Below are positions 35,982-43,309 of a stretch of DNA of 48,015 bases, piece after piece. Position 1 is the stretch's first letter, and each line of letters opens with the position of its first letter. The stretch spans positions 1 to 48,015 of the forward strand of contig JAAFIK010000036.1 in the NCBI GenBank assembly GCA_013298665.1, read 5' to 3'. The translations under genes were made by a program, and so were the position numbers. The notes below the pieces were generated by a model. It searched no databases and had not been told where the DNA came from. It saw only the letters and a list, made by a program, of their open reading frames with translations. The DNA is from Chitinophagales bacterium. Lineage in GTDB: Bacteria > Bacteroidota > Bacteroidia > Chitinophagales > Chitinophagaceae.

Positions 35982-37610
35982 ATGGACATTACATTTAATA
36001 AGAACGAAGACGCAATGAAACTCGCCTGGTCACAGGTAAAGCAAAAACTTGCCATCATCGAACTCGGCGGTGGTAAAAAGGCAGCAGACAAACAAAAAGA
36101 ACGCAATAAAATGCCGCCCCGTGAGCGCATCGCCTATCTCTGCGACAGCGATCAGCCCTTTATTGAAATCGGTGCTTTTGCCGGGTATGAGATGTATCCC
36201 GAACAAGGCGGTTGCCCTGCAGGAGGAACCGTGAGCGGTATTGGTTACGTCAGCGGCAGACAATGCGTGATCATCGCCAACGACCAAACCGTAAAAGCAG
36301 GGGCATGGTTCCCCATCACCGGTAAAAAAAACCTGCGGATGCAGGAAATTGCCATGGAAAACAAACTCCCCGTCATCTACCTGGTAGACAGTGCGGGAGT
36401 TTACCTTCCCATGCAGGACGAGATATTTCCCGACAAGGAACATTTTGGCCGCATTTTCCGCAACAATGCCCGCATGAGTGCCATGGGTATACCCCAGATC
36501 GCGGCAGTAATGGGCCCCTGTGTAGCCGGGGGAGCCTATCTGCCGATTATGAGCGATGAAACCCTTATCGTGGAAGGCAACGGCTCCATCTTTCTCGCAG
36601 GCCCCTACCTCGTAAAAGCAGCTATCGGTGAGGAAGTAGACATAGAAACCCTCGGTGGTGCCGATACCCATACTGCCATTTCTGGTATAGCAGACTATAA
36701 ATTCAGTACCGAAAAGGAATGCCTCGACCACATCAAAAAAATGATGGCAAAACTCGGGCCGGCAGAACAGGCGGGATTCAACCGCGTAAAACCCATTGCA
36801 CCCGCAGCAAATGATGGCGACATCTATGGTATTATTGCAGCAGGGAATAGCAAGCCCTACGATACCCTCGACCTGATCAAATGCATCATTGATGCCGGGA
36901 GTTTTGATGAATTTAAGGCCGATTATGGCAAAACCATCGTTTGTGGGTATGCCCGCATCGAAGGCTGGGCCGTCGGCATCGTGGCCAACCAGCGCCTGAT
37001 CAGTAAAAACCGTAAAGGAGAAATGCAGTTGGGCGGAGTGATTTACAACGACAGTGCCGATAAAGCCGCACGCTTTATCATGAATTGCAACCAAAAGAAG
37101 ATTCCGCTGGTATTCTTACAGGATGTTACCGGATTTATGGTAGGCAGCCGCAGCGAACACGCAGGCATCATTAAAGATGGCGCCAAACTGGTCAATGCCG
37201 TAGCTAATTCTGTCGTACCCAAAATCACCATAATCGTAGGTAATTCATACGGTGCAGGCAACTATGCCATGTGCGGTAAAGCCTATGACCCCCGTTTCAT
37301 CTATGCCTGGCCCGGCGCAAAAATCGCCGTGATGGGTGGCGAACAGGCAGCGAAAACCCTGCTGCAGATACAGGTGGCTGCCATGAAAGCCAAAGGCAGG
37401 GAAGTAACGCCCGAAGAAGAACAACAGTCCCTCAACGAGATCATGCAGCGCTACGAACAGCAAACCACCCCCTGGTACGCGGCTGCAAGGCTCTGGGTGG
37501 ATGCCATTATCGACCCCGCAAGCACACGGCAGGTGATCGCCGAAGGAATCGCTGCCGCCAACCACAACAGCCATATCCCACCCTTTCAGACAGGCGTTTT
37601 TCAGGTATAA
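35982..37610 (+). CDS. Acyl-CoA carboxylase beta subunit (methylcrotonyl-/propionyl-CoA carboxylase type)
   Basis: A 542-residue carboxyltransferase that moves CO2 from biotin to an acyl-CoA. The N-terminal half has YLVDSAGVYLPMQDEIFPDK and EHFGRIFRNNARMSAMGIPQ, then VMGPCVAGGAYLPIMSDET, matching the methylcrotonyl-CoA carboxylase beta pattern (HFGRIF, CxAGGAYxP). The C-terminal half has DSADKAARFI, FLQDVTGFMVG, IVGNSYGAGNYAMCGKAYDP and KIAVMGGEQAAKTL. No biotin carboxylase/BCCP alpha subunit gene is adjacent, so the partner must lie elsewhere. Substrate choice among methylcrotonyl-, propionyl- or geranyl-CoA is inference. Confidence 0.92.
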   Translation: MDITFNKNEDAMKLAWSQVKQKLAIIELGGGKKAADKQKERNKMPPRERIAYLCDSDQPFIEIGAFAGYEMYPEQGGCPAGGTVSGIGYVSGRQCVIIANDQTVKAGAWFPITGKKNLRMQEIAMENKLPVIYLVDSAGVYLPMQDEIFPDKEHFGRIFRNNARMSAMGIPQIAAVMGPCVAGGAYLPIMSDETLIVEGNGSIFLAGPYLVKAAIGEEVDIETLGGADTHTAISGIADYKFSTEKECLDHIKKMMAKLGPAEQAGFNRVKPIAPAANDGDIYGIIAAGNSKPYDTLDLIKCIIDAGSFDEFKADYGKTIVCGYARIEGWAVGIVANQRLISKNRKGEMQLGGVIYNDSADKAARFIMNCNQKKIPLVFLQDVTGFMVGSRSEHAGIIKDGAKLVNAVANSVVPKITIIVGNSYGAGNYAMCGKAYDPRFIYAWPGAKIAVMGGEQAAKTLLQIQVAAMKAKGREVTPEEEQQSLNEIMQRYEQQTTPWYAAARLWVDAIIDPASTRQVIAEGIAAANHNSHIPPFQTGVFQV

Positions 37611-37615
37611 CAGGC

Positions 37616-37635
37616 TTATACACACCTGTGGAGAA
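37616..37635. promoter_or_regulatory. Inverted pair of DnaA-box-like 9-mers
   Basis: TTATACACA (37616-37624) and TGTGGAGAA (37627-37635) face each other with a 2-bp gap. The first equals the relaxed DnaA box TTATNCACA; the second is one base from the complement of TTATCCACA. An AT-rich stretch follows. Function is not shown; it may be chance or a regulatory site. Confidence 0.25.
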
Positions 37636-37726
37636 AGGATTGTCAAAAATTTTGTATACGAATGTTAAAAAAACACTAATTTTACCCGGATTCTCAAACT
37701 ACCAAACTAATTAGAAATCGAAGATT

Positions 37727-38551
37727 ATGAGAAAAACAATTTTACGTGTATTTGCGTATAGTTCTCTTTCGTTAATCGTTTTACAATCCTGTAAAGACGA
37801 CAGTAATTTATTAGCTCCATTACCAATTCCCGATCAATCACTCGTTGAAGAGTTCGACACATTAGCAGCAGCCAAAAGTAAAGGATGGCTGATCCGCAAC
37901 CGTAGCGAGCCCATCGGCTCCGGTACATGGGTACAAGGTCAAACAGGACTGGCTTCAGTAGCTTACACAGCCTACTCTTCCAAATCTACTGCCAACGGAT
38001 TCATTTCAGCCGATTACACATCAAGCCACAACCTCGTTGATATGACTGTACCAAAACTCGGTACCATCAGCAACTGGGTAATCTCTCCAAAAGTGATTTT
38101 ACAAAATGGTGATAAAATCGTTTTCTACAGCCGCCAGACAGATACCCTGGGCAGGTTTGCCGACAGGTTGCAGGTACTCGTTAGCCCCAATGGTGCCAGC
38201 ATCGAGTGCGGTCGCGGCGAAAGCGTAGGCGATTTTACCATAAAAATTCTCGACATCAATCAGGAAATGGGTAGTGGTAGCCCTACCAATCCATTCGTTA
38301 ATGGCGCATTAACTTATCCTGCTGGCATTTACGTGTTCAATCCGGTTAAAGCCTATCCAGCCTTCTGGACGAGGTTTGAAGCTGTAGTAAGGGGACTTGA
38401 CGCACCAACCGAAGGGCGTTTTGCACTCCGCTATTATGTACCACTCGGTGGTGCATATTTCGACAACGCCAATGGCGATGAATACCGCGGCCGTGGTGGT
38501 GATTGTCTTTCTATCGACAGTGTAGCTTATATCAGCGCAAGTCGTCGCTAA
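37727..38551 (+). CDS. Choice-of-anchor J-like lipoprotein, first of a tandem pair
   Basis: A 274-residue lipoprotein with signal MRKTILRVFAYSSLSLIVLQ ending in SC (Cys22) followed by KDD. The mature part has the adhesin-like beta-sandwich pattern: VEEFDTLAAAKSKGWLIRNR, NWVISPKVILQNGDKIVFYS, DRLQVLVSPNG and FWTRFEAVVRGLD with FALRYYVP. This pattern is annotated in Bacteroidota as choice-of-anchor J / cleaved-adhesin-like. Ligand unknown; probably surface-exposed. The first 80 bp are more AT-rich than surrounding genes. It is followed 41 bp later by a paralogue. A weak -7-like box TAATTTTA lies at 37677-37684. Confidence 0.78.
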   Translation: MRKTILRVFAYSSLSLIVLQSCKDDSNLLAPLPIPDQSLVEEFDTLAAAKSKGWLIRNRSEPIGSGTWVQGQTGLASVAYTAYSSKSTANGFISADYTSSHNLVDMTVPKLGTISNWVISPKVILQNGDKIVFYSRQTDTLGRFADRLQVLVSPNGASIECGRGESVGDFTIKILDINQEMGSGSPTNPFVNGALTYPAGIYVFNPVKAYPAFWTRFEAVVRGLDAPTEGRFALRYYVPLGGAYFDNANGDEYRGRGGDCLSIDSVAYISASRR

Positions 38552-38592
38552 CCATAAACTTTATTTTATCAACAAGCTTTAAAAAAACAGTT

Positions 38593-39333
38593 ATGAACAA
38601 GAAAATTCTCATCCCTTTCTTAAGTGCATCACTGATCACCGGATTTATCATTATCGCTTCCTGTAAAAAAGAAGATACCCCCGCAGCAGCGCCAAAAGAT
38701 TATTCCTTTGTTCAGGAGTTCGATTCTATGGAAGCCATGCTCAAGCAAGGCTGGGTAGTAAAAAATAACAGCCGCCCGCTCGGTACCACCGTTTGGACAA
38801 CAGGCTCATTTGCTTATGATGCCAAAAAAGGCCCTTCAGGTTATCCCGGAGCCAGTACATCACATTCCGGTGTCGATTATACCGTTTGTATCTTCTCTGC
38901 ACAGGGCGACCCCACACCACGCGTTCCCGCCGAAAACAAGATCGGTCGTGCAAGCTGCTGGCTCATCTCTCCTGCAGTAGCCATGAAAAATGGCGACAAG
39001 ATCATTTTCTATTCCAGAACACTCGCCAGCCCCGCAACATTTAAAGACAGGATGGAAATGCGCATCAATTACAACAACGCCAGCGTTGAAATAGGTAATG
39101 ACAGTGCTTCCATTGGCGACTTTACCACTCTTGCATTGGGCATCAACCAAAGCCTCACCAGCACAGGCTATCCCGCAGAATGGACAAAATACGAATATAC
39201 GGTAACAGGCTCTAACGTACCTAAAATGGGACGCTTTGCCTTCCGCTACAACACCCCCGATGCCGGTAATGCTGGCGCCAACGGACAAGGTGTTGGTGTG
39301 GACGCTGTTGAGTTCATCAGCAAAAGATATTGA
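38593..39333 (+). CDS. Choice-of-anchor J-like lipoprotein, second of a tandem pair
   Basis: A 246-residue lipoprotein (MNKKILIPFLSASLITGFII ending ASCKKED). It is collinear with the preceding protein: VQEFDSMEAMLKQGWVVKNN, SCWLISPAVAMKNGDKIIFY, DRMEMRINYNNASVEIG, WTKYEYTVTGSNVPKMGRFA. It shares the unusual phrase EFD....KxGWxxxN and the closing VDAVEFIS. The frame is open upstream into the first gene's end, but the ATG at 38593 yields the lipoprotein signal. It ends at a terminator. Confidence 0.8.
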   Translation: MNKKILIPFLSASLITGFIIIASCKKEDTPAAAPKDYSFVQEFDSMEAMLKQGWVVKNNSRPLGTTVWTTGSFAYDAKKGPSGYPGASTSHSGVDYTVCIFSAQGDPTPRVPAENKIGRASCWLISPAVAMKNGDKIIFYSRTLASPATFKDRMEMRINYNNASVEIGNDSASIGDFTTLALGINQSLTSTGYPAEWTKYEYTVTGSNVPKMGRFAFRYNTPDAGNAGANGQGVGVDAVEFISKRY

Positions 39334-39353
39334 TCCTTAATAACAATTGTACC

Positions 39354-39386
39354 AACCAACTTTTCAACAGAAAAGTTGGTTTTTTT
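39354..39386 (+). terminator. Rho-independent terminator of the lipoprotein pair
   Basis: AACCAACTTTT (39354-39364) pairs perfectly with AAAAGTTGGTT (39371-39381) over a 6-nt loop, followed by T residues to 39386. The ATG of the next gene starts at 39387, immediately after the T run. Confidence 0.85.
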
Positions 39387-40121
39387 ATGCGGCAAAACCA
39401 TTCACACATGATGTTTAAATACGGGTGCATCCCTCTCCTGCTTGTCCTCAGCCTGCTGGCCTGCAAAAGAAAAGAGAATACCACAGGCGCCAACCAGTTA
39501 GGTGGCAAACAGGGTTTACAGCAAAAAACAACGGAAGAACTCCAGGCCTTTATCACTGACAGTAAGCGTAAAATAAAAGATGGTGACCTTATAGAACGGT
39601 CTGATGATGGACTCGAAAGCGAATCCATGCGCAATTTCTCCAAAAGGGATAAAACATTTTCCCACTGCGGACTTGCATTTATGGAAGACAGCCAGTTATA
39701 CGTCTATAACGCCATCGCCGGAGAAGAAAACCCCAGCGAAAAACTCCGGCGCGAACCCTTCGACTCTTTTGTAAGCCCGAAAATGAAAAATGGCTTCGGC
39801 ATCTACCGCTACAACCTCTCCGATAGCGAAGCAGCTGCACTCCACAGCATGACCAAAGCCTATTATGCACAAGGCCTGCTTTTTGACAAAACCTTTGACC
39901 TGAAATCGGATGAAAAAATGTATTGCGCAGAATTTGTTTATAAGCTCGTACAAAAAGCATCGAACAACAGGATCATCATTCCTACATCCAAGCTGCAGAA
40001 CTACCGTGTACGCGATCCCCAGTACAAGGGCCTCGTCCTCAAAGAATTTGAATATGTGGGACTCGATGACCTCTTTTTAAACCCCTTCTGTCAACCCATC
40101 AGTACCATCAGTTATAAATAA
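39387..40121 (+). CDS. YiiX/YebB-like permuted NlpC/P60 cysteine hydrolase, lipoprotein
   Basis: A 244-residue lipoprotein (signal ending LLAC, Cys26, then KRKEN) of the circularly permuted NlpC/P60 type. GDLIER at 66-71, FSHCGLAF with His93, and YCAEFVYK with Cys180 are the family blocks, with His before Cys as expected for permuted members. Members act on peptide or acyl bonds; the substrate here is unknown. The start is either 39387, directly abutting a terminator, or MMFKYGC at 39408/39411. Translation of RNase HI begins on the stop codon of this gene (1-bp overlap). Confidence 0.82.
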   Translation: MRQNHSHMMFKYGCIPLLLVLSLLACKRKENTTGANQLGGKQGLQQKTTEELQAFITDSKRKIKDGDLIERSDDGLESESMRNFSKRDKTFSHCGLAFMEDSQLYVYNAIAGEENPSEKLRREPFDSFVSPKMKNGFGIYRYNLSDSEAAALHSMTKAYYAQGLLFDKTFDLKSDEKMYCAEFVYKLVQKASNNRIIIPTSKLQNYRVRDPQYKGLVLKEFEYVGLDDLFLNPFCQPISTISYK

Positions 40122-40609
40122 TGCAGAGCAGCGGCATCACCATTTACACCGACGGATCAGCCAAAGGCAATCCAGGGCCGGGAGGGTACGGTATACTGCT
40201 TATGTATGGACAACACCGCAAGGAAATGTCGCAGGGGTATCGCCTCACCACCAACAATCGCATGGAACTGCTTGCCGTGATTACCGCACTGGAATCCCTT
40301 ACCAAAAGTAATATTCCCGTTACGGTCTATTCCGATAGCCAGTACGTCATCAACTCCATACAGAAAGGCTGGCTCAAAACCTGGATCGCTACCGGCTTTA
40401 AAGGGGGAAAGAAAAACAAAGACCTCTGGTTGAGGTATCATGCCATCGCTGCCAGATTCAACCTGCAGTTTGTATGGGTAAAAGGGCATGCCAGCAACCC
40501 GTACAACAACCGCTGCGATGTACTCGCTACTACTGCTGCCGACAACAGTAAATCTTTTTTGATTGATGAAGTGTACGAAGAGGAAGTGCGGCGTGGTGCC
40601 GCCAACTGA
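40121..40609 (+). CDS. rnhA: Ribonuclease HI
   Basis: A 162-residue RNase HI that cuts RNA in RNA-DNA hybrids. Active-site carboxylates are Asp11 (YTDGSAKGNPGPGGYG), Glu49 (NRMELLAV), Asp72 (YSDSQYV) and Asp133 (NNRCDVLA), with His123 in WVKGHASNPYNNRCD. The ATG at 40121 overlaps the stop of the preceding gene (TAATG), so it is translationally coupled. The stop is 9 bp from the convergent DUF6580 gene. Confidence 0.95.
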   Translation: MQSSGITIYTDGSAKGNPGPGGYGILLMYGQHRKEMSQGYRLTTNNRMELLAVITALESLTKSNIPVTVYSDSQYVINSIQKGWLKTWIATGFKGGKKNKDLWLRYHAIAARFNLQFVWVKGHASNPYNNRCDVLATTAADNSKSFLIDEVYEEEVRRGAAN

Positions 40610-40618
40610 CCATTTCCA

Positions 40619-41194
40619 CTACTTGCTGCCAGCTACCTGCGGGCGGTAATATACCTGCTTGATCAGGTAAAAAGCCCCAAACAATACACCCGAGAAAAAC
40701 AGGTTGCCCCAAAGCGTGTTTAATGCCATATTACCAAAGAAATCGTTACTGTAAAATGGAATCGCAGCAGAAAAACAGAGCGAAAGCCCCGCAAATGTTT
40801 TCGGATAGTATGAACCCATAGCCCATACCCCAAAATTAGAGAGCACAAAAAAGATAACCCCCGACCATATACAGGCAAAAATCACATTGGAAGCAGAAAC
40901 CCTTTTAACAAAAGAGGAAAGAAAAGTAATCAGCAGAAAAGCGCCGTATACAAAATACTGAACACCCCCATAGAATCCGGGCGTTGTTGTGAAAAGCTCA
41001 AATAAAAGATCGCTCAGCAACAAGGCCACCAGCGGCAGGAGTAAACCGTACTTCTTTTCCCGGATGGTCATTCCACCAAAAATAGCCAACGCACCAATCG
41101 GGGCAAAATTGGCCGGATGAGGAATTAAACGCAACAATGCACCGGTAAAAATGAGCAGAACGGTTATCAGCAGGAGAGATTTATTATTATTCAT
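40619..41194 (-). CDS. DUF6580 family membrane protein
   Basis: A 191-residue protein with about six helices. It contains ALLRLIPHPANFAPIGALAI and FGG, the signature of the DUF6580 group, whose members resemble ECF-transporter S components. KYGLLLPLVALLLSDLLFEL and FGNMALNTLWGNLFFSGVLF continue the membrane pattern. The ligand is unknown. It has a well-formed promoter at 41214-41243. Confidence 0.85.
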   Translation of the reverse strand: MNNNKSLLLITVLLIFTGALLRLIPHPANFAPIGALAIFGGMTIREKKYGLLLPLVALLLSDLLFELFTTTPGFYGGVQYFVYGAFLLITFLSSFVKRVSASNVIFACIWSGVIFFVLSNFGVWAMGSYYPKTFAGLSLCFSAAIPFYSNDFFGNMALNTLWGNLFFSGVLFGAFYLIKQVYYRPQVAGSK

Positions 41195-41213
41195 TTTGTA
41201 TCTTCGATTTCTG

Positions 41214-41243
41214 CAAAAATAGCCAATAAAATGGCCTGATCAA
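41214..41243 (-). promoter_or_regulatory. Promoter of DUF6580 gene
   Basis: On the minus strand TTG (41243-41241) and TATTTTTG (41221-41214) are separated by 19 bp, matching both Bacteroidota elements. The ATG is 19 bp downstream. Confidence 0.6.
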
Positions 41244-41326
41244 TTTTTTGCACCGGCAATTATCCTCAACCTTTGAAGAAATAGGTTATAAAATACAAAA
41301 CACCCGGACGGATAGAAAAAAAACTT

Positions 41327-41680
41327 ATGTCAGAACACCTGGAAATCGGAAAACAGGGCGAAGCCTTAGCCGCCCGGTGGCTTACCAGCCAAACCTACCG
41401 CATCATTGAGCAAAACTGGCGTACCCGGCACTATGAACTCGATATCATTGCTGAAAAAAGTAGTGTACTCCACTTTATTGAGGTAAAAACCCTCCGCAGC
41501 AACCATTTTAGCTTCCCCGAAGCGGGGGCAGGCAAAGCAAAAATCCGCAGGATGATCTCAGCCGCTGAAGCCTATATCCGCAAACACCCTCAATGGAAAA
41601 GGATTCAGTTCGATATCCTGTCCATCACCATCGGCAGGGAAAAGACAGATTACTTTTTTATAGAAGACGTGTTTGTATAA
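41327..41680 (+). CDS. YraN family (UPF0102) nuclease-like protein
   Basis: A 117-residue protein with the YraN pattern: GKQGEALAARWLTSQTYRII, EQNWRTRHYELDIIAEK, and FIEVKTLRS, followed by KAKIRRMISAAEAYIRKHPQ. The ExxxxE, D and ExK residues resemble a restriction-endonuclease-like active site; cellular role is unproven. The usual G in the GEiDLIA motif reads YELDIIA here. It is 3 bp from the convergent cysteine-cluster gene. Confidence 0.9.
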   Translation: MSEHLEIGKQGEALAARWLTSQTYRIIEQNWRTRHYELDIIAEKSSVLHFIEVKTLRSNHFSFPEAGAGKAKIRRMISAAEAYIRKHPQWKRIQFDILSITIGREKTDYFFIEDVFV

Positions 41681-41683
41681 AGA

Positions 41684-42193
41684 CTATGGCTTGCCCAGGG
41701 CCATACCCTTCATACGCTCCACCATCTGGTAAGTAGCAGGGCAGTAAATAATGTTTTGCTTATGCACATGCATATAGTCCACCATTTTCTTTTTCGACAG
41801 GTGCGGAAAACCGGAGCAGTCCTCCGGACGTACGGCATATATGGAACACTTATTGTCTTTAAGATCAAGAAACTGGCAGGGTTGCTGCTTATTTTGCCAG
41901 TCCTTATCCCTTTTCTCATAGAACAACCACTTCTCTTTAAACGCCGTGGGCGTCATCCCGAAATGGGCTGATATACGCTTAATGTCCTTTACCGTAAAGG
42001 TTGGCGTCATCGACTTACAGCAATTGGCACAACTCAGGCAGTCCACTTCTTTCCACACTTCCGCTTCAACGATGGGCGTAACCTTATCCAACCCGCGCGG
42101 CGGATTATTTTCTAACCGGGTGAGAAAAGACCGGAATGCCCTTTTGTGACGGCTTACTTTTTGTTTGAATGACCTCAGGTTGACGGCTTGCAT
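41684..42193 (-). CDS. YkgJ-type cysteine cluster protein
   Basis: A 169-residue protein with the CxxC-x2-C-C block VDCLSCANCCKSMTPTF, a later QPCQFLDLKDNKCSIYAVRP and PEDCSGFPHL. These cysteines are thought to bind zinc or an Fe-S cluster; the function is not established. No signal peptide, cytoplasmic. The N-terminus MQAVNLRSFKQKVSRHKRAF is basic, which could support nucleic-acid or membrane contact, but this is inference. Confidence 0.87.
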   Translation of the reverse strand: MQAVNLRSFKQKVSRHKRAFRSFLTRLENNPPRGLDKVTPIVEAEVWKEVDCLSCANCCKSMTPTFTVKDIKRISAHFGMTPTAFKEKWLFYEKRDKDWQNKQQPCQFLDLKDNKCSIYAVRPEDCSGFPHLSKKKMVDYMHVHKQNIIYCPATYQMVERMKGMALGKP

Positions 42194-42283
42194 CGGACTC
42201 TTTGATTGCGTTGGTTTGGGAATGATTTGTTTGGCGAAAATAACTGTATATTGATATCAAATCACTATTGTCAATAAAAAATC

Positions 42284-43192
42284 ATGTGGGACGCATACAA
42301 GAAAGGCTATAAAGCATGGCTGCAGCTCGAAAAATCGCTGGCAGACAACTCCGTGGAAGCCTATCTGCACGATGTTGAAAAACTGACCAGCTATCTGCAG
42401 TACTCCGGTCATATGAAAACACCGGAAGCCATTGAACGCAAAGACCTGGAATCATTCATCAGGTATATAGCAGAGCTGGGGATGACGCCGGGTTCGCAGG
42501 CGAGGATCATTTCCGGATTGCGCAGCTTCTACAAATACTGCCTCACCGAGCAACTGTCAACGCTGGATCCCACCGCCCTGCTTGAAGGCCCCAGGCTCAA
42601 AAGAAGCCTGCCCGATATACTCAGCTTTGAAGAAATAGAAGCCATTATCGCAGAGATCGACCTGAGCAAACCTGAGGGCGGACGCAACAAAGCCATCCTG
42701 GAAACGATGTATAGTTGTGGTTTGCGGGTAAGCGAAGTCGTAAACCTCAAGATCAGTTGTGTATATCCTGATATCGGTTTTGTGCGGGTTACCGGCAAGG
42801 GCGATAAAGAACGACTGGTCCCCATTGGCAGTGACGCCATTAAATACATTACCCTTTACCAAACCACTCAACGGATACATGTATCCCCCAAACCGGGCAA
42901 TGACGATATCCTCTTCCTCAACCGCCGGGGAGCAAAACTCTCCAGGATCATGATCTTTCTCATCATCAAACAACTCGTGCAACAGGCAGGGATAGCCAAA
43001 AATGTATCCCCGCATACTTTCCGGCATTCCTTTGCCACCCACCTTGTGGAAGGGGGAGCCGACCTCCGCGCTGTACAGGAAATGCTCGGTCATGAAAGTA
43101 TTACCACCACAGAGATTTATACCCATCTCGACCGCGACTTTTTACGCACCACCCTGCAGCAATACCACCCCGCCTTCCGGAACAGTTACTGA
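42284..43192 (+). CDS. xerD: Site-specific tyrosine recombinase XerD
   Basis: A 302-residue tyrosine recombinase of the chromosome-dimer-resolution type. N-terminal SAM-like domain: KSLADNSVEAYLHDVEKLTS. Catalytic residues: Arg148 (CGLRVSEV), Lys172 (TGKGDKER), His244 and Arg247 (HTFRHSFATHL), His270 (LGHESITTTEIY) and nucleophile Tyr279. The length and motif set fit XerD/XerC rather than a phage integrase, and no att-like duplication or cargo is nearby. The start MWDAYKKGYK is as usual for Bacteroidota XerD. Confidence 0.92.
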   Translation: MWDAYKKGYKAWLQLEKSLADNSVEAYLHDVEKLTSYLQYSGHMKTPEAIERKDLESFIRYIAELGMTPGSQARIISGLRSFYKYCLTEQLSTLDPTALLEGPRLKRSLPDILSFEEIEAIIAEIDLSKPEGGRNKAILETMYSCGLRVSEVVNLKISCVYPDIGFVRVTGKGDKERLVPIGSDAIKYITLYQTTQRIHVSPKPGNDDILFLNRRGAKLSRIMIFLIIKQLVQQAGIAKNVSPHTFRHSFATHLVEGGADLRAVQEMLGHESITTTEIYTHLDRDFLRTTLQQYHPAFRNSY

Positions 43193-43212
43193 AAAAATTG
43201 CTCCCGCAAAAA

Positions 43213-43267
43213 ACCGGTCTGTATATCCCGGCATGTAGTTCATACTGGCGGTATATACAGTACCGGT
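43213..43267 (-). terminator. Long hairpin terminator of the T9SS-like protein gene
   Basis: ACCGGT CTGTATAT (43213-43226) pairs with ATATACAG T ACCGGT (43253-43267) with a single bulged T. Minus-strand transcription then runs into TTTTTT. It ends the vWA/CarboxypepD operon and may also serve xerD. Confidence 0.65.
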
Positions 43268-43309
43268 AAGAAAGAAAGGTTGGTACGGTTCGAAAACGGG
43301 CGCCCGTGG

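Noticed and set aside
36030..37094. 354-codon open frame antisense to the carboxylase gene
   Set aside because: The opposite strand is a complete, strongly conserved carboxyltransferase. The antisense product has no recognisable motif and a Cys/His/Phe-rich shadow composition.
42284..43192. Integrase of a mobile element
   Set aside because: Sequence motifs and length fit housekeeping XerD. Neighbours are housekeeping genes, and no att duplication or tRNA insertion site is present.
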